This document shows positions 7,198 to 15,395 of a stretch of DNA of 55,617 nucleotides, in pieces. Both the position numbers and the translations under genes were made by a program. Origin of the DNA: an uncultured Bacteroidales bacterium (lineage in GTDB: Bacteria; Bacteroidota; Bacteroidia; Bacteroidales; P3). Each line of letters begins with the position of its first letter. The first letter of the stretch is position 1. The DNA lies in the NCBI GenBank assembly GCA_947167075.1, contig CAMVGR010000012.1, forward strand, positions 1 through 55,617. Direction: 5' to 3'. The notes under the pieces are model-generated. The model ran no database searches, had not been told where the DNA came from, and was given only the letters and a program-made list of their open reading frames with translations.

Positions 7198-9495
7198 ATG
7201 AAGAAGATAGTATTTGTAGCCGTCATGTTGGTGACATGCTTCGCGACGATGGGTCGTGAGGTGGGGGTGGACAAGGCCTGTTCGGTGGCAGGAAAGTTTC
7301 TGCAGCAAAGCGGAATAGAGATAACGGGTCCGCTGGAGGATATCAGTGCCAAGACCCCCTACACGGAGTTCTACACCTTCGAGTTCAACCATGGGGGTGG
7401 ATTCATCCTTATCTCTGCCGACGACTGTGTGGTTCCGGTGTTGGGCTATTCGACACAGGGCGGCTTCGAGGTGGAAAACACACCCATCCACGTCAAGCAA
7501 TGGCTAGAAGAATACGAGAATCAAATACGCTTCTATAAAGAACATCAAGACGGAACCAATAGCGAGGTGGCTAGTCAGTGGAAAGGGAAATGGGTTAGTA
7601 AGAATGGCGGCAAGAGTGTGAAGGCAATGGTGGTTACGCAGTGGAACCAGACAGACCCCTACAATAGGCTCTGCCCAATCCTTCAATGGGATACCGAACA
7701 TGCCCTCACAGGCTGTACGGCCACTGCTTTGGCACAGATATTGCGCTACTGGAGATACCCTGAGATGGGCTATGGCTCGCACACCTATCGCAGCAAGATA
7801 TACGACACATTGTCGGCAGATTTCGGTGCCACAACCTACTATTGGGACAGTATGCCCAACAAGCTGACAGCCTACTCGTCGGAGGGTATGGTGAATGCAG
7901 TGGCTACACTGATGTTCCACTGCGGTGTCTCGATAGATATGGACTATAGCACAGCATCGAGTGGTGCTTTTACAGTTGGATATGGCCGCGACACACTCAG
8001 GTGTGCAGAGTATGCTCTTGTGGAGAATTTCAAGTATAAGAATACCCTTCGTGGAATGTTTGCCGACGATTTTCCAGACGACGAGTGGATTGCCCGTTTG
8101 AAACATGAGTTCGACAATAAGCGGCCTGTCATATACACAGGCTATAGTCCGTCGGCAGGACATGCTTTTGTGGCCGATGGCTACGACGACAAAGACTATG
8201 TGCATATCAACTGGGGTTGGGCTGGCAGCTACGACGGCTACTTTAAAATGGGCCACCTGAACCCTGGCGCGGGCTCGGGCAGTAACCCTGGTGCTAGTTC
8301 TCAGGGGACATACAATCTGCAGTGCTCTGCTCTGATGGGAATCATGCCTAACGACAACTTCGGACATGGCGACAAGGTGGAAGTGACCAGTGAGGACGAG
8401 AGTATGGGTACTGTAACCGGAGGGGGAACGTACGATTTCGGACAACTGGTAACACTTTGGGCGAATGCAAAAGAGGGTCACCGTTTTGTAAGATGGAGCG
8501 ATGGCAACTGCAATAATCCGAGAAGATTTACAGCAACGGGTTGCGACCACACCCTCGAGGCTAGATTCGAACCTCTCCATCCCGACACCCTGACATACTG
8601 CACCAGTAATCTCTGGTTTGGCAACTTAGGAAAGGCTGTAGACCACAAGTATTGGGGAGTGAGGTATCCGGTCTCTACCCTCAAGAAGGGGTATCAGATG
8701 AAATCGGTTCATTTCTTTGCAGTCAAGTCTGCCAACTACGACGTAGAGGTGTTCGAAGGGTCGGTGTCGGATGAGGGCCTACGCTACAGTAAGGAGGTCT
8801 TTGTATCAAAAGGCAAAGAACAGACCTGGATGGCAGTCGACTTAGACAGTGCACTTTCGTTCAGCGGCTCACAGCCAGTATGGGTTAGACTACACAGCAA
8901 AGGCGTTGAAAAGACTGCCGTATATACAGCTTCGTCTGGAAATATCGATAGCCGTCTGTGGGGTGAGACATTGAGTGGCGATACGATGGGGAATCAGAGT
9001 TGGATGATCCGCAGTGTCTTCCAGCATCCGGATTCTGTCAATGTGGAAATACGCTGCTCCGGCGCTGGAGAAGTGGTCTATGGCGACAGTGAAGAGAATG
9101 TGACCAACAAGTGGATAACCGTTACACCAAATGAGCTTATCACCCTGCATTTCAGGAAAAAAGGAGGCGATTTGTTGGGGCTGTATCTGAACGAGGTAGA
9201 CTACAAGGATAGCCTGACAGTCGAGACAAATGGCTATCAGTTGTCGTTCTCCCCCAAAGAGTATACAGTTGTGCGGGCGGTGTTTGACGGGTGGAACTCC
9301 ATCAACGATGTGGAAGGTAGTTTCATCGTGACGGTGAAAGACCGGCGTATTGTAGTGACAGGAGCCGACGACCGCGAGGTGAGGGTGTTCGATCTAAGTG
9401 GACGTGAGACCTACAATCCGACAGAACCGCTTATGCCTGGCATATATATGGTTCAAGTGGGCAATGGACCGGCAAGCAAGGTGGTGGTTATGTAA
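7198..9495 (+). CDS. C10-family cysteine protease with T9SS sorting domain
   Basis: The 765-residue protein has a signal peptide from the ATG at 7198 (MKKIVFVAVMLVTCF); the in-frame ATG at 7177 is less likely. A propeptide of roughly 120 residues precedes a streptopain-type (C10) domain. Its catalytic Cys is C173 in LTGCTATALAQILRYWRYP and its His is H322 in SAGHAFVADGYD, followed by the typical INWGWAGSYDGYF motif. After it come a VxSxDxxMGTVTGGGTYDFG strand segment, jelly-roll-like regions and a type A T9SS C-terminal domain (VRVFDLSGRE ... PLMPGIYMVQV). It is likely exported through the outer membrane and surface-attached, like interpain or periodontain. No inhibitor gene is next to it. 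Confidence 0.9.
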   Translation: MKKIVFVAVMLVTCFATMGREVGVDKACSVAGKFLQQSGIEITGPLEDISAKTPYTEFYTFEFNHGGGFILISADDCVVPVLGYSTQGGFEVENTPIHVKQWLEEYENQIRFYKEHQDGTNSEVASQWKGKWVSKNGGKSVKAMVVTQWNQTDPYNRLCPILQWDTEHALTGCTATALAQILRYWRYPEMGYGSHTYRSKIYDTLSADFGATTYYWDSMPNKLTAYSSEGMVNAVATLMFHCGVSIDMDYSTASSGAFTVGYGRDTLRCAEYALVENFKYKNTLRGMFADDFPDDEWIARLKHEFDNKRPVIYTGYSPSAGHAFVADGYDDKDYVHINWGWAGSYDGYFKMGHLNPGAGSGSNPGASSQGTYNLQCSALMGIMPNDNFGHGDKVEVTSEDESMGTVTGGGTYDFGQLVTLWANAKEGHRFVRWSDGNCNNPRRFTATGCDHTLEARFEPLHPDTLTYCTSNLWFGNLGKAVDHKYWGVRYPVSTLKKGYQMKSVHFFAVKSANYDVEVFEGSVSDEGLRYSKEVFVSKGKEQTWMAVDLDSALSFSGSQPVWVRLHSKGVEKTAVYTASSGNIDSRLWGETLSGDTMGNQSWMIRSVFQHPDSVNVEIRCSGAGEVVYGDSEENVTNKWITVTPNELITLHFRKKGGDLLGLYLNEVDYKDSLTVETNGYQLSFSPKEYTVVRAVFDGWNSINDVEGSFIVTVKDRRIVVTGADDREVRVFDLSGRETYNPTEPLMPGIYMVQVGNGPASKVVVM

Positions 9496-9556
9496 ATTAA
9501 ACGACGAGTGTTGATAACTTTATCAATGCTTAATCGTCCAATAAAAAAAATGTGTG

Positions 9557-9565
9557 TATTTTTGC
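9557..9565 (+). promoter_or_regulatory. -7 promoter element for the DUF3276-parAB run
   Basis: TATTTTTGC matches the Bacteroidetes -7 consensus 21 bases before the ATG at 9586. The -33 box is not clear. A small inverted repeat TTGATA-N4-TATCAA lies upstream at 9511-9526. Confidence 0.65.
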
Positions 9566-9585
9566 AGTCAAAATTATAGACAAAG

Positions 9586-9918
9586 ATGGATAACAAAGAA
9601 CAAAGGAAAGAAGAATTGTACAGTCAAGCAATTCCTGCAGGCAAACGTAGATATTTCTTCGATGTGAAGGAGACTCGTGGTGGTGACAAGTTCATCACAA
9701 TCACAGAGAGCCGAAAGATGTTCGACAACCATTCGGGTGAGGTGTACTTTGAAAAAAACAAGATGTTCTTGTATAAAGAAGACTTTGAGAAATTCAGCAA
9801 AGGGCTTCAGAATGCTTTCTCGTTCATAGAGACGGGTATTGTTCCACCTCCAGTGGTGGATGAATCCCAAATGGACGATGCCGACCATCGCTTGGATGAA
9901 ATTGACTTTAAGTATTGA
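9586..9918 (+). CDS. DUF3276 family PUR-domain nucleic-acid-binding protein
   Basis: The 110-residue protein shows the DUF3276 pattern RRYFFDVKETRGGDKFITITESRK followed by a second strand set KNKMFLYKEDFEKFSKGL. The family is a bacterial version of the PUR repeat, which binds single-stranded DNA or RNA; the Borrelia homologue is a known nucleic-acid-binding dimer. The acidic C-terminal tail is typical. Six bases separate it from parA, so the two are almost certainly co-transcribed. That suits a nucleoid-related or RNA-binding role, which remains an inference. Confidence 0.88.
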   Translation: MDNKEQRKEELYSQAIPAGKRRYFFDVKETRGGDKFITITESRKMFDNHSGEVYFEKNKMFLYKEDFEKFSKGLQNAFSFIETGIVPPPVVDESQMDDADHRLDEIDFKY

Positions 9919-9924
9919 TAGATA

Positions 9925-10692
9925 ATGGCCAAAATAATATCCATAGCCAATCAAAAAGGTGGTGTCGGAAAGACAACGACAGCTGTGAACCTGTCTGCTG
10001 CCTTGGCTGTGCTTGAAAAGAAAGTGTTGCTGGTCGATTGCGATCCGCAGGCTAACGCCACTTCTGGACTTGGCATCGACCCCGACGCATTGGAGAAAAG
10101 CGTGTATGACTGCATCTTGGGACAGGCCTCTGTGAAAGATGTGGTTATGGAAACAGATACCCCCAATCTCGATATACTGCCGACACGAATCGACTTGGTC
10201 GGTGCCGAGGTTGAGCTTATCAATGAGAAGGGGCGTGAACAGTACCTAGGAAGGACGTTGGCTCCTATTGCCGACAATTACGATTTTGTTATTATCGACT
10301 GCTCACCATCGCTGGGTCTCATCACAATTAACGCTTTAACTGCGAGTAACTCGGTGATTATACCAATTCAAAGTGAGTACTTTGCATTGGAAGGATTGGG
10401 CAAACTGCTTAATACCATCCGCATTGTACAGACCCGACTGAATCCCAAATTGGCTATCGAGGGTCTTCTTATCACGATGTACGATAATCGGTTGAGGCTT
10501 GCTCGTCAAGTTGTGGAAGATGTTCGTGGCCACTTCAAATCGATGGTGTTCGACACACTGATATACCGCAATACAAAACTGGCAGAGGCACCAAGCTATG
10601 GAAAAAGCATCATCATGCACGATGCTTCTTCGACAGGTGCCATAAACTATTTGAACCTAGCTCAAGAAATATTGACACGTAATAACATGTGA
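9925..10692 (+). CDS. parA: chromosome-partitioning ATPase ParA/Soj
   Basis: The 255-residue protein starts AKIISIANQKGGVGKTTTAVNLSAALA, the deviant Walker A motif (residues 10-18) of ParA ATPases. The Walker B-like stretch FVIIDCSPSLGLITINAL follows. It lacks the N-terminal HTH domain of plasmid ParA, as expected for the chromosomal Soj type. ATP-dependent dimerisation on DNA drives segregation of ParB-parS complexes. The parB gene follows directly. No parS-like 16-mer was noticed in this window by eye, but a degenerate one could be missed. Confidence 0.95.
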   Translation: MAKIISIANQKGGVGKTTTAVNLSAALAVLEKKVLLVDCDPQANATSGLGIDPDALEKSVYDCILGQASVKDVVMETDTPNLDILPTRIDLVGAEVELINEKGREQYLGRTLAPIADNYDFVIIDCSPSLGLITINALTASNSVIIPIQSEYFALEGLGKLLNTIRIVQTRLNPKLAIEGLLITMYDNRLRLARQVVEDVRGHFKSMVFDTLIYRNTKLAEAPSYGKSIIMHDASSTGAINYLNLAQEILTRNNM

Positions 10693-10694
10693 AT

Positions 10695-11564
10695 ATGGCA
10701 AAACAAAAAACAGGTGGATTGGGACGTGGACTAGGCTCGATATTACCCGATATAGATCTCGAAACAGTAAAGCCGGCTGTGGAGACCATCACACTGGTTC
10801 CTGTTGAAAAGATAGTAAGCAATCCTTTCCAACCACGTAAGGAATTTGAGAAGACAGCACTGGAAGAACTCGCACAGAGCATTCGTCAGCAAGGGGTGAT
10901 TACACCCATCACAGTCCGTCGTATGCCGGATGGTAACTATCAGCTCATAGCTGGTGAGCGTCGTTGGAGAGCGTCACAGATGGCTGGATTGTCTGAGATT
11001 CCTGCCTATGTCAGGGCCGCTTCTGATAATCAGATGATGGAAATGGCGCTGGTGGAGAATATTCAGCGTGCCGATCTGGGAGCCATCGAGGTGGCTCTTG
11101 CTTATCGACAACTGATTGAAGAGTGCCAATTGACACATGAGGAACTAAGTGAGAAGGTGGGTAAAGACCGTTCGACGATAACTAATTATCTTCGATTGCT
11201 GAATCTACCAGCCGAAACTCAGTTGGCTTTAAGCCAAAACAAGATTAGTATGGCTCATGCCAGAGCCCTAGCTGGTGTCGAAGACAAACAAAAACATCTG
11301 GAGATACTCCATACCGTCATAGAACGACAACTGTCGGTCCATGATACAGAACATCTGATTAAGAACGATAAACCCACAGTAAAAAACCAGCAAAAGAAAA
11401 GGGGAGAACTCCCCACTCTGCATCAGTCTGTTCAATCCCGACTGAAGGAAAGACTACAATCGGTCGTTGAAATCAAGCGTTCTCAACGAGGTAAGGGTAC
11501 TTTGACTATTTCGTTTAATAACGATGCAGACTTCGAAAGAATAATCGCATTGTTGGAAAAGTGA
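10695..11564 (+). CDS. parB: chromosome-partitioning protein ParB
   Basis: The protein begins MAKQKTGGLGRGLGSILPD, the conserved N-terminal ParA-interacting segment. It then shows the CTPase/ParB-N motif GERRWRASQMAGLSEIPAYVR and ENIQRADLGAIEVALAYRQL, followed by the HTH region VGKDRSTITNYLRLL. The C-terminal dimerisation domain is present; total 289 residues. The start is the ATG at 10695, 2 bases after the parA stop; a GTG at 10689 would overlap parA and adds only two residues. ParB binds parS, spreads on DNA with CTP and recruits SMC. Confidence 0.95.
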   Translation: MAKQKTGGLGRGLGSILPDIDLETVKPAVETITLVPVEKIVSNPFQPRKEFEKTALEELAQSIRQQGVITPITVRRMPDGNYQLIAGERRWRASQMAGLSEIPAYVRAASDNQMMEMALVENIQRADLGAIEVALAYRQLIEECQLTHEELSEKVGKDRSTITNYLRLLNLPAETQLALSQNKISMAHARALAGVEDKQKHLEILHTVIERQLSVHDTEHLIKNDKPTVKNQQKKRGELPTLHQSVQSRLKERLQSVVEIKRSQRGKGTLTISFNNDADFERIIALLEK

Positions 11565-11578
11565 TTATACACAGTGGA

Positions 11579-12121
11579 ATGGATGTGCCTGTTGTTAAAA
11601 CATTAAAGAAAGCCTTGCTGGTTGTCATCGCTAGCACAGCATTGATATTTCCACTCCACTCCACAAGCCACCTACAGGCACAAGACCATTCTGCAACCAA
11701 GGCCATGTGCCTATCGTTGATTCCAGGAGGTGGTCAGATCTACAACCGACAGGCATGGAAGATACCTATCATTTATGGAGTTTTTGCCGGAATGGGATAC
11801 TTTATCTATGATAACTATACTAGCATGAATATGTTCAAGAACGAATACCTTTATCGCCAACAACATAATGATGCCCCAAATCTGCCTGACTATGCCAGCT
11901 ATCCCAAATCGAGCATTCTATCTCTCTATAATTCCTATAATCAGACTTTCCAACTGATGATTATTATCACAGTAGGAATCTATGCCCTTAACTTGATTGA
12001 CGCATACGTATTCGGACATCTTTTTGATTTCCAAATGTCTGACGACATCTCTTTCGCACCAAGTATAATGACTACCCCCATGGGTCTCGCTCCTATATGG
12101 GGTATATCATTTAAGATATAG
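11579..12121 (+). CDS. DUF5683 membrane protein
   Basis: From the ATG at 11579 the protein has 180 residues. It starts with a hydrophobic export or anchor segment, followed by ATKAMCLSLIPGGGQIYNRQAWKIPIIYGVFAGMGYFIYDNY. This 'PG.GQiYN..wwK.P..y' pattern defines DUF5683. Two further hydrophobic segments lie near residues 70 and 135. In Bacteroides-type genomes this gene follows parA-parB, as here, with only 14 bases between. The function is unknown; the conserved position suggests a cell-envelope or division-linked role. An upstream in-frame GTG at 11561 overlaps parB and is less likely. Confidence 0.82.
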   Translation: MDVPVVKTLKKALLVVIASTALIFPLHSTSHLQAQDHSATKAMCLSLIPGGGQIYNRQAWKIPIIYGVFAGMGYFIYDNYTSMNMFKNEYLYRQQHNDAPNLPDYASYPKSSILSLYNSYNQTFQLMIIITVGIYALNLIDAYVFGHLFDFQMSDDISFAPSIMTTPMGLAPIWGISFKI

Positions 12122-12150
12122 AATATTAACACATTAATAAGCACATAAAC

Positions 12151-12855
12151 ATGGTAAACAATCTTTTAATGTATCAAGCCGATCCTCTCACCGTTGTTGA
12201 TACAATACAAAATGCAGCCACATCGCCTGAACGTATCACTCTTTGGGATATGGCGCTTAATGGTGGCTGGATTATGCTGGTGCTAGTACTCCTACTAGTA
12301 CTCGCCATTTATATCTTTGTCGAGCGTTTCCTCACCCTTAATGGTGCACTAAAAGGCAAAGACGATGAACTCTTCATGGAACAAATTCGCCAACATGTAC
12401 ATGAGGGTGATGTCGAAGCTGCCCGAAATTTAGCCAAACAGACAGAAACCCCGCTGGGACGTATGATCAGCAAAGGCTTCTCTCGTCTAGGACGTCCACT
12501 TCCCGACATCCAGGCTGCCATTGAAAACGAAGGACAATTGGAAGTGGCTCGACTCGAGAAACACGTTAGTTATGTGGCAACGGTGGCCTCGCTCGGCCCG
12601 ATGATTGGTTTTCTTGGCACCGTGACAGGTATGATTACCGCTTTCCAAGATATGGCTCATGCTGGCAACAACATTGATATTAGCGTACTCTCCACAGGAA
12701 TCTATGAAGCTATGGTTACTACCGTAGGCGGCTTGATTGTGGGTATTATTTGCTACTTCCTAAACAACCTTCTTGTTTCACGCATCAATAAAGTGGTGTT
12801 CGAACTCGAGGTACGTGCCAACGAATTTATGGATCTCTTGCACGAACCGGCATAA
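12151..12855 (+). CDS. exbB: ExbB/TolQ-family proton channel subunit
   Basis: The 234-residue protein has three membrane segments: one near residue 40 (WIMLVLVLLLVLAIYIF) and two near 140-195 (ATVASLGPMIGFLGTVTGMITAF and VTTVGGLIVGIICYFLNNLL). The GLxGTVxGMIxAF motif is the MotA/TolQ/ExbB signature, and the conserved Thr and Gly of the proton path are present. It should form a pentameric inner-membrane channel with the ExbD-like protein encoded 38 bases downstream, powering the TonB-like protein after it. ExbB and TolQ cannot be separated by sequence alone; the tonB neighbour favours ExbB. Confidence 0.92.
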   Translation: MVNNLLMYQADPLTVVDTIQNAATSPERITLWDMALNGGWIMLVLVLLLVLAIYIFVERFLTLNGALKGKDDELFMEQIRQHVHEGDVEAARNLAKQTETPLGRMISKGFSRLGRPLPDIQAAIENEGQLEVARLEKHVSYVATVASLGPMIGFLGTVTGMITAFQDMAHAGNNIDISVLSTGIYEAMVTTVGGLIVGIICYFLNNLLVSRINKVVFELEVRANEFMDLLHEPA

Positions 12856-12893
12856 GGGTTTCAAAAAGAAGAACCTAATAAATAGCAACAGTC

Positions 12894-13307
12894 ATGATAC
12901 GCAGTCAGAATCATATAAAGATAGAGACCAGTTCGTCCAGTATGAGCGATCTGGTGTTCTTGTTGCTCATCTTCTTCATGATTACATCAACCCTGATTAG
13001 CCCTAATGCTGTAAAGCTCTTGCTTCCCGAAAGTACAAGCAAGACTATGGCCAAACAGAATGTCACCGTATACATTGACGAGTCAAACAATTTTTATGTA
13101 GGCGAAACAGCGGTGGGTGTTGATCAGCTACAATCTTCCATAGCTTCCGGAATTGAACCTGGGGTGACCGATGCCTGTGTGGTGCTTCGGTCCGACAAAA
13201 CGGTTCAGGTGCAGTATGTGGTGAATGTAATCGATGCCGTCAATGAGATTAACGCATCCACTGGTACTAAACATAAAGTGATTTTAGCAACTAGTCCTAA
13301 AAAATAA
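12894..13307 (+). CDS. exbD: ExbD/TolR-family biopolymer transport protein
   Basis: The 137-residue protein has one N-terminal membrane segment with the essential Asp in SSMSDLVFLLLIFFMITSTL, preceded by a short cytoplasmic tail. The periplasmic domain has the usual strand pattern (NVTVYIDESNNFYVGE, ACVVLRSDKTVQVQYVVNVIDAV). The Asp is the proton carrier of ExbD/TolR. It sits between exbB and tonB, 3 bases before the latter. Bacteroidetes often carry two exbD copies in a row; only one is present here. Confidence 0.92.
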   Translation: MIRSQNHIKIETSSSSMSDLVFLLLIFFMITSTLISPNAVKLLLPESTSKTMAKQNVTVYIDESNNFYVGETAVGVDQLQSSIASGIEPGVTDACVVLRSDKTVQVQYVVNVIDAVNEINASTGTKHKVILATSPKK

Positions 13308-13310
13308 GCC

Positions 13311-14057
13311 ATGAACAACAAACTGAAATCGGGGCTTATTACAGGTGTCTTCATGGCACTGGTAGCGCTGGTCTTGCTATCGTTTGGCTACGATCCGCCC
13401 GATCCTCCCATTCCTGAAGAAGGAGTAGAAGTGAATGTGGGTGACAGTGACTATGGGTTAGGTAGCTCGCCTGAACCCACTAGCGAGGCATCTAGCAACA
13501 CGCCACCAGCTGCACAAAACCAAGTGGCCACACAGCAGACCGAGCCTAGCGTAGCCATGAACAGCACTCCCAACCAGGGCAATATCACAAATCCTGCTGC
13601 CCAAGAACAGCCAAAGGTGGAGAACAAAGAACCGGAAATCAACCGTAATGCCATCTTTCCAGGTAAACGCAACCGTACCGACAATAGTGGGACCGGTAGC
13701 GAGGGAAACACCACGGGCAATGGCAACCAGGGCAATCCTAACGGGACACCCAATTCGAACAACTACAGCGGCAATGGAGGGAGTGGACAAGGTTCCTACT
13801 CTCTGGCGGGAAGAACAGCCGTCTCCTTGCCTAAACCATCCTACGATTCAAATGTGCAGGGCACTGTGGTAATCTCCATTTGGGTCGACCGACAGGGTAA
13901 GGTGACCCGTGCGGAATACCAACCCAAAGGATCCACCACCTCCAACGGTACCCTAGTTAATCAGGCCAAGCTTGCAGCACTCAAAGCCCGGTTCAATGCC
14001 TCTGCGTCAGCTCTGGAAGAGCAAAAGGGTACTATTACATACTATTTTAAGATATGA
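13311..14057 (+). CDS. tonB: TonB-like energy transducer
   Basis: The 248-residue protein has a single N-terminal membrane helix (GLITGVFMALVALVLLSFGY). A long Pro/Asn/Gln/Gly-rich periplasmic linker covers residues about 25-165. A short C-terminal TonB domain follows (VQGTVVISIWVDRQGKVTRAEYQPKGST). The GxVxxxxxVdxxGkV pattern is the usual TonB_C/energy-transducer signature in Bacteroidetes. It couples the ExbB/ExbD proton channel to outer-membrane receptors, none of which is adjacent. The linker's GN-rich codons explain the GGCAACNN repeats in the DNA. The gene overlaps the next by 4 bases (ATGA). Confidence 0.87.
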   Translation: MNNKLKSGLITGVFMALVALVLLSFGYDPPDPPIPEEGVEVNVGDSDYGLGSSPEPTSEASSNTPPAAQNQVATQQTEPSVAMNSTPNQGNITNPAAQEQPKVENKEPEINRNAIFPGKRNRTDNSGTGSEGNTTGNGNQGNPNGTPNSNNYSGNGGSGQGSYSLAGRTAVSLPKPSYDSNVQGTVVISIWVDRQGKVTRAEYQPKGSTTSNGTLVNQAKLAALKARFNASASALEEQKGTITYYFKI

Positions 14058-14425
14058 GGCTCGACAAATACCTTTGGGCTGTCCGACTATACAAGACCCG
14101 CTCGCTAGCTGCCGATGCGTGTGCCAACGGACGAGTGAAAATGATTTCCGATGGACGCGAACTTAAGCCCTCGCACGATGTCAAGGTTGGCGAACGCTAT
14201 AGCCTCAATATCGACCAATTGCACAAGGAGGTAGAGGTGTTGTTTATTCCGCCTAATAGGGTAGGGGCACCCCTCGTTCAGGGCTTCATGATCGACCGCA
14301 CACCACAAGAGGAATACGAACGTATACGCATGGCAAGGCAATATGCATTCGAAAAACGTGATCGTGGCGAAGGCAGGCCTACCAAACGCGACCGACGTGA
14401 GATAGAAGAGTTTAAATATAAATAG
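14054..14425 (+). CDS. hslR: S4-domain RNA-binding protein, Hsp15-like
   Basis: The 123-residue protein begins MRLDKYLWAVRLYKTRSLAADAC, a textbook S4 RNA-binding domain. A basic C-terminal tail follows (KRDRGEGRPTKRDRREIEEFKYK). E. coli Hsp15 (HslR) has the same layout and rescues stalled 50S subunits carrying nascent chains. Translation is probably coupled to tonB by the ATGA overlap, an odd pairing for a ribosome factor. Family clear; the HslR role is by homology. Confidence 0.85.
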   Translation: MRLDKYLWAVRLYKTRSLAADACANGRVKMISDGRELKPSHDVKVGERYSLNIDQLHKEVEVLFIPPNRVGAPLVQGFMIDRTPQEEYERIRMARQYAFEKRDRGEGRPTKRDRREIEEFKYK

Positions 14426-14531
14426 CCTTGGAGAAAACAGCAACATGGAAAAATAGGGAAAAAAATCGAAAATTCCCCAAAAAGATGCAATAATACATCT
14501 AATTGTCGTACTTAACAACAGAAATGAGTCC

Positions 14532-15065
14532 GTGGAAGACAGGCAAATAGTGGATGCCATACTGGCTGGCGACAAAGAGAAATATGCTCTTATTGTCAAG
14601 AAATACCAGCAAATCGTAGCTAACCTCACATACAAATTGTGCGGTAACAAGCTCGATATAGATGAAGTTACCCAACAGGTCTTTGTCGAACTGTATGTGT
14701 CTCTGCCTCGCTTCCGCTTCGATTCGAAACTGAGTTCTTACCTTTATCGCATCACCGTCAATGTGGTCAGCAAGCAGCTTAACAAGGCTCAACGCTTTGT
14801 GTCGTCCGATGCCATTCCCAACCTTCCCGAGCAGAGTGGAGACGAACGAAATGCCCAACAGTCCATCATACATCGAGAACAAATCGAGCAGCTCCGCACC
14901 GCTATAGGCCACTTGCACGAAGAACAACGTACAGCCCTAGTGCTATACACGTTTGAGGACTTCAGCTACCAGCAGATAGCCGATGTGATGCAATGCAGTT
15001 TGAGCAAAGTGGAGAGCCTCATTTTTAGAGCAAAAAAGAATCTTGCCAAAGAAGTTAAAAGATGA
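14532..15065 (+). CDS. ECF RNA polymerase sigma factor
   Basis: The 177-residue protein has sigma region 2 (IVDAILAGDKEKYALIVKKYQ through DEVTQQVFVELY) and region 4 (LHEEQRTALVLYTFEDFSYQQIADVMQCSLSKVESLIFRAKKNL). The start is a GTG at 14532; an ATG at 14524 is out of frame, and the N-terminus MEDRQIVDAI is the expected family form. The next gene overlaps by 4 bases and encodes a small membrane protein, and the third encodes a periplasmic Spy-like protein. Together they look like a sigma/anti-sigma/sensor set as in CnrH-CnrY-CnrX. The inducing signal is unknown. Confidence 0.92.
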   Translation: MEDRQIVDAILAGDKEKYALIVKKYQQIVANLTYKLCGNKLDIDEVTQQVFVELYVSLPRFRFDSKLSSYLYRITVNVVSKQLNKAQRFVSSDAIPNLPEQSGDERNAQQSIIHREQIEQLRTAIGHLHEEQRTALVLYTFEDFSYQQIADVMQCSLSKVESLIFRAKKNLAKEVKR

Positions 15066-15382
15066 CAATAGACCAGACGTTAGAACTGATGTCAAACCTG
15101 CAGTATCCTAGGCAGGTGGATGTGACCGATCGTGTGATGGAAAAAATCGCCGATCTGACACTTGCAGAGCGACCCAAATCGCGCCCCTTGTGGCGACGTA
15201 TCACTACTGTTGCCGTCGCTGCTGTGGCTCTTCTCTTTGTGGTTAATCTGGCATTCCCTTATTTTAAATCCTATGACGAAGCCAGCATCGGACAGATGAT
15301 CTCGCAGGTGAACGACTATTCTGCGTGGAATACGGTAGAACAAGCTGCGGAAAACCCTTACGAATATCTTTACGAAGAATAG
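15062..15382 (+). CDS. small single-pass membrane protein, probable anti-sigma factor
   Basis: The 106-residue product has a cytoplasmic N-terminal half (residues 1-45), one membrane helix (ITTVAVAAVALLFVVNLAFPYF, about 46-68) and a short acidic periplasmic tail ending ENPYEYLYEE. It starts inside the sigma gene stop (ATGA), which usually means translational coupling with the cognate sigma factor. The N-terminus has no zinc-binding HxxxCxxC motif, so it would be a CnrY/RsiV-like or lineage-specific anti-sigma rather than a ZAS protein. The role is inferred from position and topology; no family was recognised. Confidence 0.65.
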   Translation: MTIDQTLELMSNLQYPRQVDVTDRVMEKIADLTLAERPKSRPLWRRITTVAVAAVALLFVVNLAFPYFKSYDEASIGQMISQVNDYSAWNTVEQAAENPYEYLYEE

Positions 15383-15395
15383 CATACAATCAATC

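Noticed and set aside
7504..8580. 358-residue minus-strand frame opposite the C10 protease
   Set aside because: Shadow of a gene with clear catalytic motifs; no family, no promoter.
9511..9526. TTGATA-N4-TATCAA as a parS site
   Set aside because: It does not resemble the TGTTTCACGTGAAACA-type parS and is weak; more likely a chance AT-rich repeat.
9925..11564. parAB as plasmid or phage partition genes
   Set aside because: Chromosomal Soj type without N-terminal HTH, in a run of core genes; no replication or phage genes near.
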